Counted from the stretch's first letter, positions 24,767-33,218 are shown. The stretch is DNA of 64,000 nt from UBA10518 sp022837185 (GCA_034007705.1 JAVEQK010000007.1:54236-118235), one strand, 5' to 3'. Notes: generated by a model from the letters alone, not told the origin. Numbers and translations: made by a program.

Positions 24767-25350
24767 GCCGTCAGTCCGTTGTTGTTCCATAAATCGATAA
24801 TTTCCCTGACCATCTGTTTGGCAAGCCCGGCCACGGTGTTGATCTGTCCGAAATGGAGGACGCTCTTATAATCACGGCCCCGCCGCTTATGGTAGGTCTC
24901 CCAGAGAATGTCCCCGGTTTTCCCTTCATACAGGCGAATGACGACGGACATTTCCGTATGGACTTCGTTGCCTGCGGGCCGTTCCGTCATCCGCAGAATA
25001 TCCCCGCCGATGAACAGGGTCGCTCCCAGGCGGCTGGCAATGACCTGCATCTGGTTCTCGTCGGCCATCCGGGTGGGAAAAATGGCGAGTTGCTGGTACA
25101 CCTTCAGGATATCCGCCTCATTGACAAGATGAAACCCCCCTGACCCGGCCAGCTCGGAGGTAAAAACCTTGTACAGAAGTTCATTGCCCCCCGGGTAGTC
25201 CCCCCGGTTCACAAACGGCAGCACGGCCACCCGGCAGCCGGCGTCCGGAGGAAGCGGCGCCAGTTCCTGCAGCAGGGGAGTCCGCCCACCGCAGCCGCCT
25301 GTCAGTACCAGGCACACTACAAGTAAAAACATATGGAGGAAATATCTCAA
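24754..25350 (-). CDS. CsgG/LpoB/GNA1162-like lipoprotein
   Basis: A 198-residue lipoprotein with lipobox LTGGC (cysteine about 20). The mature part has the pattern of the CsgG/GNA1162 superfamily: a first strand RVAVLPFVNRGDYPGGNELLYKVFTSEL, then FHLVNEADILKVYQQLAIFPT, RLGATLFIGGDIL and a strand ending LYEGKTGDILWETYHKRRG. CsgG forms the curli secretion pore; GNA1162 and LpoB are relatives with other roles. It abuts the larger CsgG-like gene exactly (25350/25351). It is one of three such proteins in a row here (also 25351-26838 and 26987-27607). The pore function is inference. Confidence 0.72.
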   Translation of the reverse strand: MRYFLHMFLLVVCLVLTGGCGGRTPLLQELAPLPPDAGCRVAVLPFVNRGDYPGGNELLYKVFTSELAGSGGFHLVNEADILKVYQQLAIFPTRMADENQMQVIASRLGATLFIGGDILRMTERPAGNEVHTEMSVVIRLYEGKTGDILWETYHKRRGRDYKSVLHFGQINTVAGLAKQMVREIIDLWNNNGLTACGE

Positions 25351-26838
25351 CTAAAAATCCTCCAGCCACTGCACTTCGGTTTCCTCCAAATCCCCCTCCC
25401 CCTGGGTTGCGATGGTTACCAGATCCTGAAGTCTCCTCCTGGTGATATTGCCCATCGCGTCGCGGGCCTCGATGATGAGATCGAGCATGTTCTCCTCTCC
25501 GGGAAGCGGAACCGAAACTTCCACCGGAAAATCCTCGCCCTCGAAAACCCGCAGCACACTGCCGTTCCCCTCGAATATCCTCATCCACCAGAAATTCATG
25601 GGCGTCGGCGTCCCATTGCTGACATTGATGCGCAACAGCTCTTCCTCGATCTCGAAGGCAAAGTCAAGCTGGGGAGGAATGCGCCGCAGGGCGACTCTCT
25701 GTTCGGCCGAACCCGGATTGTCGATCATGTCCCAGACCGTAACCCTGATCAGATAATCACCTTCGGGGGCATTCAGACCGGTGCTGGTCCTGCCGTTCCA
25801 GGTCATCCGCTGGGCAAGCTGACCGGATCCTTCCTGGAAGACGACCAGGGTCTGCTCCTGTTCGTCCTCCAGCCGATAAATGTGGAACTCCCATCTGCTC
25901 AACTGTTCGGGTTCGGGCATGGAGAAGGTCAGGGCAACAAATTCATTGAAGGTCGGATACCGGTCAATTACCGGAGCGGCGGCATGCATGACGATGACCG
26001 GCGGGGTATTGTCGACGCGATAGGAACCGAGCGCATAGGCATCCCGGGTCCCGTCGGCCCATACGGTCTGCAGTCCGATGTCGTACCTTCCCTCCTCCTC
26101 GACGGCGTTCCAGGCCGCAACCAGGTAATGGCCGTCCTCGTCGCTGGCCACCGGGTAGGTCTCCCCATGCACAGTGATGCGGAATTGGGGCAGGGATTCG
26201 GGGTCCATGGTCGATTTTATGCCGATGCGGCACTCAACCCTGTCATGGGACCGGACAATGGCGGGCCGGATGAGGACCCTGTCAATGTCGATGAAGTCTT
26301 TTCCACGCATGTAGACGGGCGGAGTGACCGGAAAGGAGGCGTACAGCCGCTCGAAAAAGGAATCGTACAGGTCGCCCAGGCTTTCGGGATCATTGATGGC
26401 CAGCAGGGTCCATAATTCCGACTGGTACAAAGTCGCCGTATCGGTCCAGACAATGCGGTTGTCGCTGGTTCTCACCAGTTGGAGCGACACGGAAACCGTG
26501 GCATTGGGCTCCGGTTTCAGCTGGCAGACAGTGCCGATCAGGACGAAATCCGCCTCCAGTTCCTTCTGGGCGCGGTTGACATAGATGCTGTCGAGGGCCC
26601 CGAGAATCCTGATGCGGTGCCGGACCATAAAATCCATCACCTCATCCGGCTCGACAATTCTGTACCCGCGCAGGCCGGTCTGATGACGGATATGGTCGGT
26701 CAGTTCATGATTGACGCCGTTCCTGCCCTTGTTCAGATCGAGCAGGGGAAAGACGGCTATCGATTCCGCGCCGGCCGGGACCGGCAGGGCCGCGGACAGG
26801 CAGAAAATGCAAAGGAAAATATACAAACGGTTCATCAT
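25351..26838 (-). CDS. Exported protein: CsgG-like N-terminal domain plus Ig/FlgD-like beta domains
   Basis: With the start at 26838 (MMNRLYIFLCIFCLSAALPVPAGA signal peptide) it has 495 residues. Residues about 25-160 follow the CsgG/GNA1162 pattern: SIAVFPLLDLNKGRNGVNHELTDHIRH, YRIVEPDEVMDFM, EADFVLIGTVCQL, then VRTSDNRIVWTDTATL. Residues about 190-480 are beta-rich with FlgD/Ig-like units (WNGRTSTGLNAPEGDYLIRVTVWD; MLDLIIEARDAMGNITRRRL). There is no lipobox and no heme site. A GGAGG lies about 15 bases upstream of the start. A 148-base spacer separates it from the upstream lipoprotein gene. It may be the scaffold of an outer-membrane assembly formed with its two CsgG-like neighbours; I do not recognise a characterised homologue. 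Confidence 0.68.
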   Translation of the reverse strand: MMNRLYIFLCIFCLSAALPVPAGAESIAVFPLLDLNKGRNGVNHELTDHIRHQTGLRGYRIVEPDEVMDFMVRHRIRILGALDSIYVNRAQKELEADFVLIGTVCQLKPEPNATVSVSLQLVRTSDNRIVWTDTATLYQSELWTLLAINDPESLGDLYDSFFERLYASFPVTPPVYMRGKDFIDIDRVLIRPAIVRSHDRVECRIGIKSTMDPESLPQFRITVHGETYPVASDEDGHYLVAAWNAVEEEGRYDIGLQTVWADGTRDAYALGSYRVDNTPPVIVMHAAAPVIDRYPTFNEFVALTFSMPEPEQLSRWEFHIYRLEDEQEQTLVVFQEGSGQLAQRMTWNGRTSTGLNAPEGDYLIRVTVWDMIDNPGSAEQRVALRRIPPQLDFAFEIEEELLRINVSNGTPTPMNFWWMRIFEGNGSVLRVFEGEDFPVEVSVPLPGEENMLDLIIEARDAMGNITRRRLQDLVTIATQGEGDLEETEVQWLEDF

Positions 26839-26986
26839 GATCGTGACGGGCGGCCTCCAACGGACTCCCAAACCCTTGCCCGGGCTTCCCGCGGAACATC
26901 GGCGGCCGTCCTGCATCCCAGGCAATTTTACTGTCCCGGCGCATAGCCTCATGGGCCTGCACACCGGAACGACCGAAGGAACCCTC

Positions 26987-27607
26987 CTATTTGGGAATGG
27001 TTCGCAGCATATCCCGAATCAGCGCAATGGTGATTTCGTAACTGTCCTGCGGATCGAGGTCGAAGAGCCTGTCGATCAGTGAATAACCGGTTCGATGGGC
27101 GCTGGACTGCCAGAGAACCATTGAGGTCTCGCTGTCGATCAGCCTGAGCGTCAGACTGACCTGCGGATAGGAAAAAGCCCCCTGGCTGACCTGAACGATA
27201 TCGTCCACTGACCCGTGAACAAAGGCATTCACTTCCAGCCGGTTGCCCAGTTTTTTCAGCAGGAGGGAATCAATGGGCCGGTTCTGGTCGATGGCCATTT
27301 CCTGCAGAACGCTGTCGACAACACCTTTCTCCACCACGTCAAACAGGCCCAGGGCAAGAATCTGGGTAGTGGTGATATCCCTGATCCTCAACGCGGCAAA
27401 ATTGTCGGGGGTATTGTTCTGAAACGGCAGGACCGCCACCCTGGCCACGTAGGCCAGATCGACTTCCTCCCTGGCATACGATGTTTCCGTCTTCTTGGCC
27501 CCGCATCCGGCGGCGGCAAGGAGCGGGATGACCACCGCGACGATGACGGCCGCTCTCCGGACACTGATCCCTAAAACCTTGATGTGAGATAGCAATTGAT
27601 GTACCAT
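26987..27607 (-). CDS. CsgG/GNA1162-like lipoprotein
   Basis: About 206 residues from the ATG at 27607. The N-terminus has basic residues, a hydrophobic core and the lipobox LAAAGC. The mature protein reads VARVAVLPFQNNTPDNFAALRIRDITTTQIL, FDVVEKGVVDSVLQEM, RLEVNAFVHGSVDDIVQVSQ and LIDSETSMVLWQSSAHRTG, the same strand order as the neighbouring CsgG-like proteins. An upstream frame to 27676 would lie mainly inside the barrel gene. Even the chosen start overlaps the last 12 codons of that gene, implying coupling. Together with the barrel gene this suggests an outer-membrane complex. Start position and exact role are uncertain. Confidence 0.7.
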   Translation of the reverse strand: MVHQLLSHIKVLGISVRRAAVIVAVVIPLLAAAGCGAKKTETSYAREEVDLAYVARVAVLPFQNNTPDNFAALRIRDITTTQILALGLFDVVEKGVVDSVLQEMAIDQNRPIDSLLLKKLGNRLEVNAFVHGSVDDIVQVSQGAFSYPQVSLTLRLIDSETSMVLWQSSAHRTGYSLIDRLFDLDPQDSYEITIALIRDMLRTIPK

Positions 27608-29667
27608 ATGTTTTTGTCTTCTAAAATGAGATAGTTGCCGATAGCATTGAACGAAAAGTATTCGCTCAGGTTCCAACTCCAGTTAAGATTAAACGTATGT
27701 ATCGTGTCTTTTCTGTTGGCATTGAACATGTAGGCGGACTGGACCAGTGATTTGGCCGTCCGCATCAGAATCACGGTTGGACTGAGAAAAACAGAGTCAT
27801 AGTCCTCGGCCGAATCACCGTAGCCGAGAATGCCCGAGCCGCGAATCGAGAGGAGATCCGAGACCCGCCAGTTGACGTCAAGGGATGAACTCCCGCCGTC
27901 CGATTCGAGATCTTCCATGAACAGCGCTTCCGTCGAATTCTTCCGGTACTCGGAAATAAAATCGACGGAAAGATTGTCGCGCACATGGGAGGTCAGTCTC
28001 CAATAGACCGACGCATTGGTTGAGTCCGTGTCGCGGAGTTCATCCGTGGAAGTGCCGATTATGAAATCAAGCTGCGTGGTGAGGCGGGGATAAAGGATGG
28101 CCGAATTCAGCCAGGACAGGTTATGGCCCGTCCGCCGCTTCTCCGTTTCCACATAGGTTTCGTATCTGCTCAGACCGATGGAGGTGTCATAGGTATCGAG
28201 CGGATGGGACTGGACCGCAAGCGAATAGTTGCGGGTTTCGGTATCCTCCACGTCGCTGTTTTTGTTCTGCAGGTTCGACACGCTCACCGTCGGGAGAAAA
28301 TAGCGGTTCACGTCCCACTGCAGGCTGGCATTGTTGCTGATCCGCTCACTGTCGTTGCCGAAGCTGTTATCGCTTGTCTGCCAGCCGAGAAAATAGGAAA
28401 AAACGGTGTTGTCCGTCGGGTCCGCCTGAAAATTGAAATTGGTGGTGTAGGAGTCGTTCCTCCGTTCACCGCTGGCGCCCTCCCCGACAACGGCCTGGTA
28501 GGCCTCCATTTCCGTTACATTGACTTCTCCCGCCAGTACGGGCCAATCCGTGACCACCAGTTTGAGGTGAATGGCCTGCAGCCCTCCGGCCTGCACCTCG
28601 TACCGATGTTCAATGATGTTGTACTGTGTCGGCGCGTCGGCGATTTCCCTGACCCAGTTGGATCCGTCCTCACTGGAATAAATGTCCCAGCGGATGGCCA
28701 GCAGATGATCGGCAACGACCCCGGGCGGCTCCTGGATAGAGACGTACAGCGCGTCAACACGCTGAAAGTCCGTGCGGACGCCGATGTTGGCCGGCTCATT
28801 GATCCTGATGGTAAAGGCGGGGTTGTCCAGGTTGCCGTCAATCAGGTTGGCGTTGTCCGGCAGGGTGCCGAATTGCGGGGTGGCGTCGCCGCCGGCCAGG
28901 CCCTGGGATACCGGCACGCGGATTTCCGCCCTGTCGCCGCGGAATTCGAATTCGTTGGAGTTGAGGTTGACGGTCTGGGAAATACCGTACCGAACCCTGT
29001 TGTCCCAGAGGGAGTCGGTATAGTCAACCCGGCCGAAGTGGCGAATATTGTCGTTGGTGTACTGTTCGGCAAAATCGTCGAAGTTCCGCAGGTAGTAGGA
29101 ATAATAGGTCCGCAATTGCCGGTAGTTCCATTCAAGGGCGGCTTCCCACCATCTGCTTTCATTGTCGGTTATCAGGTAGTCCGCCCCGTCGTCCTCGTAT
29201 GTCTCCCCGTACCGCAGGCTCAGTATCGGCATCAGTTCATGCAGGGAACCGTTGCGGATGCTTCCCTCCCAGTTGCGGCTCCGGTTGTTGAAGGTGTTTT
29301 CCCGGTTGTTGTAATTCATGCTGGCCCGCAGGTCGGCATTGAACAGGTCATTGCGCACATCGAAGGTGACGGCCGGAGAGGCAAATTCGTTGTACCCGGT
29401 CTTTGACTGCCAGTTGCGCGCGTAATTCATGGTAGCATTGAGATTGACCCGGGAGGAGATGGCCGGATACCAGTTGAGAAAATATCGCTGCCGGTAGCTG
29501 TGCGAATCGTTCTCGCTGTTTTCGCTGTCATAAAAATTGTTCATTCCCCACGCCGCGTCCAGATTGACGGACTTGGCACAGGCCGGACCCGACAGTATCA
29601 GGCAGATGCCGCCGGCAACCGTCAGCATCCCCAGGACACAAAATATGGTCGGTATCAATCTGTTCAA
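27571..29667 (-). CDS. Putative outer-membrane beta-barrel with a central discoidin-like insert
   Basis: A 698-residue exported protein (signal about 1-32, ending GPACA). The mature part has many short amphipathic strands rich in Tyr, Trp and Asn (YRQRYFLNWYPAISSRVNLNATMNYARNW; LTSHVRDNLSVDFISEYRKN). It ends in phenylalanine (CYLTSRF), the usual outer-membrane insertion signal. Residues about 245-400 break the pattern: NLIDGNLDNPAFTIRI, VDALYVSIQEPPGV and WDIYSSEDGSNWVREIADAPTQYNI resemble a discoidin (F5/8 type C) domain. It sits between the ~16-heme and CsgG-like genes. It is the natural candidate for the porin of a porin-cytochrome conduit; this is inferred from context and composition. 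Confidence 0.72.
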   Translation of the reverse strand: MNRLIPTIFCVLGMLTVAGGICLILSGPACAKSVNLDAAWGMNNFYDSENSENDSHSYRQRYFLNWYPAISSRVNLNATMNYARNWQSKTGYNEFASPAVTFDVRNDLFNADLRASMNYNNRENTFNNRSRNWEGSIRNGSLHELMPILSLRYGETYEDDGADYLITDNESRWWEAALEWNYRQLRTYYSYYLRNFDDFAEQYTNDNIRHFGRVDYTDSLWDNRVRYGISQTVNLNSNEFEFRGDRAEIRVPVSQGLAGGDATPQFGTLPDNANLIDGNLDNPAFTIRINEPANIGVRTDFQRVDALYVSIQEPPGVVADHLLAIRWDIYSSEDGSNWVREIADAPTQYNIIEHRYEVQAGGLQAIHLKLVVTDWPVLAGEVNVTEMEAYQAVVGEGASGERRNDSYTTNFNFQADPTDNTVFSYFLGWQTSDNSFGNDSERISNNASLQWDVNRYFLPTVSVSNLQNKNSDVEDTETRNYSLAVQSHPLDTYDTSIGLSRYETYVETEKRRTGHNLSWLNSAILYPRLTTQLDFIIGTSTDELRDTDSTNASVYWRLTSHVRDNLSVDFISEYRKNSTEALFMEDLESDGGSSSLDVNWRVSDLLSIRGSGILGYGDSAEDYDSVFLSPTVILMRTAKSLVQSAYMFNANRKDTIHTFNLNWSWNLSEYFSFNAIGNYLILEDKNIWYINCYLTSRF

Positions 29668-29683
29668 CGTTTTGTTATATCAA

Positions 29684-29714
29684 CCGGCGCCCCGTCCCGG
29701 GAACAGGACGCCGG
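29684..29714 (-). other. GC-rich hairpin between cytochrome and barrel genes
   Basis: CCGGCG (29684-29689) and CGCCGG (29709-29714) form an inverted repeat in the 97-base spacer between the ~16-heme cytochrome and barrel genes. No T-run follows on the minus strand, so it is more likely an mRNA-processing or partial-termination hairpin than a full intrinsic terminator. Confidence 0.4.
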
Positions 29715-29764
29715 AAAAGCAATTTACGGCGAGAAGTCTATACCACGGGGAGCGGCCGCGGCGC

Positions 29765-31501
29765 TTACTTCAGGTCGAGTACCGCCTTGACTCGATCATA
29801 CGACTTGGGAGCATGGCACCCCACCACACAGGTGCCGCCGTTTTCGGTCTTGGTGTACTGGATCGGATAGGACCAGCCGCCGAACGGCACCTCTTCGCGG
29901 ATGTGCTTGGCCTGCGAACTGGCGTGAGCGCCGTGGCAGGCCGTACAGGTGCGTCCTTTTCTGCGGTTGACATGGAGGAAATGGAGATTGAATTCGCCGT
30001 CGCGGAAATTGGTCAGCTCGCCGGTGATTTTTTTCTGGGCGATATCCTTGTTGTGGCAACTGAAACAGAGGTCATACTTGGCCGGTTCATACTCATCGTA
30101 GAAGTTCATCGGAAATTCGCGGCCCAGCAGTTTGACATAGGTTGAACCGTGGATCTTGTTGTGGCAGGAAATACAGTCGCCGGTCTTGACCGGCCCGTGC
30201 CTGAATTGCGACTCCTCCACCTCTTCCCCCAGGTCGACATGACACGTGAAGCAGAGCTTCTCAAGGGTGTCCGCCAGCAGGGGCTCGTAGTTGGATGAGT
30301 GCGGGCGGTGGCAGGAGGCGCAGCGGTCTTCGCTCACCGGTTCATGCCGGAACTTGGCCGTGGCGATGTCCTTGAACACCTCCGGGGTTTTCTGCTCATG
30401 GCACTCCCGGCACAGGACCGTCTCCGATTTATGGAGCTGCATCCTGGTGTCGGAGCTGTGCGGGTCGTGGCAGAGGCTGCAATCCTCCTTGACCGGGGCA
30501 TGCACCTGCTTGAGGTTGAATGAGTCGCGGCGGTCGGAATGGCATTGGAAACAGACCTGGCCGTCGGCCCTGGGGGCAATGAGCAGCTGTTCGACATCGG
30601 TGGCATGGGCATTGTGACAGGCGATGCAGTCTCCCACGCCAACCGGGCCGTGCTGAAATTTCCTGGTGAAAATGGTTTCGTCGTGGCAGTTGAAGCACAG
30701 GGAGCTGACCGGTTTGCCTTTCTCTCCCTTCAGTTGGAAGCGCATCGGGGACTGGTGGGGATCGTGGCAGGAAGAGCATCCCTCTTCCACCGGAGCGTGA
30801 ACCACCTGTTTATTGAACTCCTCCTCCTTGGCCTCGTGGCAGATCAAACACAGGGTGCGATCATCGCGGGCCAGTTGGTTCCTGCGGAAACTGCCGTGGG
30901 GATTATGACAGGAAATGCAGACGCCGGCCCCGACGGGTCCATGCACAAACTGATCCTGCATCAGGCTGTCGCCGTGGCACTTGGCGGTAGTGCAGTTGGA
31001 GCGGGCCGGAACGTTGCGGGTGAAATCAAAGGAGCCGCGCCGGAAGCGGTGGCACTCCTTGCAGTCCAGTTCTTCCAGGCCGGCGTGCAGATAGTAGCGC
31101 CGGAACCCCTTGGGACTGCTCTTGTCGTCGCCGTAGAAGACCTTGACCTGTGCCTGCAGGCCGTCCGCCGTCACCTGAATGATGTTTTCGCCCTTCTTCA
31201 GACGGACCAGGGCGCCGAACCCGCCCCCTTCAAGAAAAACACCCCCCTTCCCCACCACTTCGCCGCCTTTGACGGCGACCGCTTTGGCCTCGAGCCCTTC
31301 TATGGCACCGGTAACGTGGATGCGGTCCACGGTGACCCAGGACATGTCAAGGGGGGAAATGATCCGGAGATTCGGGGCGGCGGTCCCCTGGGCCGCGGCC
31401 CGGTCGACGGGGACTGCAAGAACGGCGGTCAGCAGCAACAGGAAAAAAACCGCTGCGGCAAAACATGGTTTACACCTCAAGCGCCTGCCAAACATTCTCA
31501 T
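29765..31501 (-). CDS. Exported cytochrome with Ig-like N-domain and 14 CXXCH plus CX4CH and CX3CH
   Basis: Start 31501 (MRMFGRR) has GGGGGG six bases upstream and gives 578 residues; an upstream in-frame extension to 31729 lacks these features. A signal peptide ends near DRAAA. Residues about 45-120 form a heme-free Ig-like domain (LRIISPLDMSWVTVDRIHVTGAIEG; LVRLKKGENIIQVTADG). Heme sites then run from CKECH to the C-terminus: 14 CXXCH, one CX4CH (CTTAKCHGD) second in order, and one CX3CH (CVVGCHAPK) last. The spacing is the paired-CXXCH type (FQHGPVGVGDCIACHNAH). The 10-heme protein at 34940 has a similar layout. It heads the long downstream unit, just after two terminators. It is probably a periplasmic or conduit electron carrier. 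Confidence 0.88.
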   Translation of the reverse strand: MRMFGRRLRCKPCFAAAVFFLLLLTAVLAVPVDRAAAQGTAAPNLRIISPLDMSWVTVDRIHVTGAIEGLEAKAVAVKGGEVVGKGGVFLEGGGFGALVRLKKGENIIQVTADGLQAQVKVFYGDDKSSPKGFRRYYLHAGLEELDCKECHRFRRGSFDFTRNVPARSNCTTAKCHGDSLMQDQFVHGPVGAGVCISCHNPHGSFRRNQLARDDRTLCLICHEAKEEEFNKQVVHAPVEEGCSSCHDPHQSPMRFQLKGEKGKPVSSLCFNCHDETIFTRKFQHGPVGVGDCIACHNAHATDVEQLLIAPRADGQVCFQCHSDRRDSFNLKQVHAPVKEDCSLCHDPHSSDTRMQLHKSETVLCRECHEQKTPEVFKDIATAKFRHEPVSEDRCASCHRPHSSNYEPLLADTLEKLCFTCHVDLGEEVEESQFRHGPVKTGDCISCHNKIHGSTYVKLLGREFPMNFYDEYEPAKYDLCFSCHNKDIAQKKITGELTNFRDGEFNLHFLHVNRRKGRTCTACHGAHASSQAKHIREEVPFGGWSYPIQYTKTENGGTCVVGCHAPKSYDRVKAVLDLK

Positions 31502-31682
31502 GATTACCCCCCTTTTCCTGGTATGCAGTTCCGCCCGACCTGACCGGAGCAGGTGCGGAAGGAAACAAATGGAGATCGCCTGCCACTCTGCCCCCTCAGC
31601 AGGTATGCATGCAATGCGCAACGTGTAAAATGAGAAGGTGAACTTGCGGCGTCTCGCAATTTTCCTGGTGCTTGCCGTTGAA

Positions 31683-31713
31683 TAGTTATTCATTTTTTGG
31701 GGGAATTTGTCAA
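31683..31713 (-). promoter_or_regulatory. Possible promoter of the downstream cytochrome operon
   Basis: On the minus strand a perfect TTGACA (31708-31713) is followed by an AT-rich region with TAACTA at 31683-31688. The spacing is 19 bases and the -10 is poor, so the call is tentative. Its place fits: after the tandem terminators of the hexaheme gene and about 180 bases before the ~16-heme gene. The rest of 31502-31886 holds those terminators and no gene. Confidence 0.35.
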
Positions 31714-31745
31714 TTGTAAATTCCGCCAAACGGCCTCAAAAAAGC

Positions 31746-31767
31746 AAAAAAAGCCGGCCGGTCCGGC
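31746..31767 (-). terminator. Second (backup) terminator after the OmcS-like gene
   Basis: On the minus strand GCCGG and CCGGC pair around a 5-base loop, followed by seven T residues (complement of 31746-31752). It lies 55 bases beyond the stronger terminator at 31822-31853. Confidence 0.55.
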
Positions 31768-31821
31768 AAAACGGCACACCCCGTCGAAAAATAAGGAAGC
31801 ACGGGGCATCCCCGTATGCCC

Positions 31822-31853
31822 AAAAAAAAAGCCACCCCTCTTGCCGGGGTGGC
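31822..31853 (-). terminator. Strong intrinsic terminator after the OmcS-like gene
   Basis: On the minus strand GCCACCCC (31846-31853) and GGGGTGGC (31831-31838) form a perfect 8-base-pair stem with a 7-base loop. Nine T residues follow (complement of 31822-31830). It starts 33 bases after the hexaheme cytochrome stop and should make that gene monocistronic. Confidence 0.9.
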
Positions 31854-31886
31854 TCTTCCTGGATCGAACGTCCTGATTATTGCCGA

Positions 31887-33065
31887 TCAGGCGCCGTCCT
31901 TGGTGGCGTGACAGTAGAAGCAGCCATTGTCTGCCATGCCCCCCGTGGGGGCGCCGGCCACCATGTCTACATAATCCCAGCGCAGGATGTCATCGTACTG
32001 GGAGCCGTGGGCCCGATGGCAGGACAGGCAGATGACGATGTTGCCGCCCGTCTCGCCTATGTTCGAATCCTGCTGGCCGACCAGGTCCTGAAAATTGGCG
32101 GCCCCGACCTGGGTGATATCGCGGCCGACCGGGACCAGGGGATTGTACACATCCATATTGACAGCGTATTCACCGCCCAGGCCTGAGAAGTCAAAATCGG
32201 TCGGATGCCGGATCCAGGGATTGCCCCAGCCGCCTTCGCCCTGGATGCCGGTCGAGGTGCCGGTGGGTGAGCTGTTGTGGAAATTGGCATGGCACTTGGC
32301 GCACAGCCCGCTCATGGTCAGCGCGCCGAGACCGCCGTCCGCCTCATCGCTGTCGGCGGCCCTTGCCTTGCCGGGATAGACATTATGATTGGTTGAGGAA
32401 GGCGCGAATTCATAATCAGCAGATTCACCGCCGGGCATCCCTAAAAGGAAACGGAAGCTCTGGCCGACGGTTGATCCGTCGACCACGCCGGTCTGGCCGT
32501 GATGGGCCCCGGCAATGGCGGCGAAGCTCTGGGCCTCCGAATCATCTGGCCTCGATACAGTCAGGTCGCCGTGGCAGCCGGTCGCGCCGCCGCAAGACAG
32601 ATGGGGAGAAGGAAGGGCAGCGACGGTCGGGGTCGTGCCGTCATAGCCGGGCGGGGTGTCGCCCAGCAACGCGTCGGTATGACCGGTGGGCAGGACCTTG
32701 ACGTTGTGGCCGTGGGCGTCATTGCCCTGCTCGACGGAGTAGAAGTTGCCGCCGGCCAGGAACGAATCGGCCGTAAAGGGGTCCCCCGTGTCGAGGACGC
32801 CGGGGGCGTTGGAGCCTGAGACAGTTCCGGGAACCGCACCGGTACCGTTGGAGCCGGTATGACAGCCCAGGCAGTCAAAACGCAGCAGGACGTCGAAAGG
32901 CCCTCCCGAGCCCATGGCCTGATTGTTCTGGCTGGCGTGCATGGTATGGCAGTTGGAGCACTGTCCCTGCACCTGGGCATCGGCCCCCCCGGCCATCATC
33001 AATACTCCCAGTCCGAGGGCTCCAAAAAGGAGCGCGTGACTTTTTCTCATTGGTCGCAGATTCAT
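31887..33065 (-). CDS. OmcS/OmcE-like hexaheme nanowire-type cytochrome (paralogue 1)
   Basis: Start 33065 (MNLRPMRKSH) has AGGAGG five bases upstream and gives 392 residues. The signal peptide is cleaved near GGADA/QVQ. The six heme sites follow the OmcS order: CSNCHTMHASQ at 36-40, CLGCHTG, CGGATGCHG (CX4CH), CAKCHANFHNSSP, CLSCHRAHG and the terminal CFYCHATKD. The TMHxS, NFHNS and CHRAHG signatures and the C-terminal CxxCHATKD match filament-forming OmcS. It shares the unusual third-site CX4CH and several blocks (LLRFDCLGCHTG, AGGNFYSVEQGNDAHGHNV) with the paralogue at 17664. Its own promoter, structured leader and two terminators imply strong separate expression. Polymerisation is inference. 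Confidence 0.88.
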   Translation of the reverse strand: MNLRPMRKSHALLFGALGLGVLMMAGGADAQVQGQCSNCHTMHASQNNQAMGSGGPFDVLLRFDCLGCHTGSNGTGAVPGTVSGSNAPGVLDTGDPFTADSFLAGGNFYSVEQGNDAHGHNVKVLPTGHTDALLGDTPPGYDGTTPTVAALPSPHLSCGGATGCHGDLTVSRPDDSEAQSFAAIAGAHHGQTGVVDGSTVGQSFRFLLGMPGGESADYEFAPSSTNHNVYPGKARAADSDEADGGLGALTMSGLCAKCHANFHNSSPTGTSTGIQGEGGWGNPWIRHPTDFDFSGLGGEYAVNMDVYNPLVPVGRDITQVGAANFQDLVGQQDSNIGETGGNIVICLSCHRAHGSQYDDILRWDYVDMVAGAPTGGMADNGCFYCHATKDGA

Positions 33066-33174
33066 TTCATTCCTCCTCTCCTGTTCTTTCAGGTACACTA
33101 AGGGCCCCCTCTCCTGAACCGAACGACTCTGTTCACCTCAGGGCAGTTTTTCCCCCTCCAAAAACAAAACCCGT

Positions 33175-33218
33175 AAAAAAACCGACTGTGCAGGCGCGCA
33201 ACGCAAAGCCATGAGTCG
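33175..33218 (-). promoter_or_regulatory. Terminator-like hairpin inside the OmcS-like gene's leader
   Basis: On the minus strand CGACT (33214-33218) and AGTCG (33183-33187) close a hairpin with inner GGC/GCC pairing. Seven T residues (complement of 33175-33181) lie one base beyond. It sits between the predicted transcription start (about 33270) and the gene start (33065), so it could act as an attenuator. The roughly 50 leader bases before it are GC-rich with several inverted pieces (CCGG...CCGG; GATCGGCGGATC). I could not match them to the GEMM c-di-GMP/cGAMP aptamer or another riboswitch. The remaining bases to 33375 contain no gene. Confidence 0.4.
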
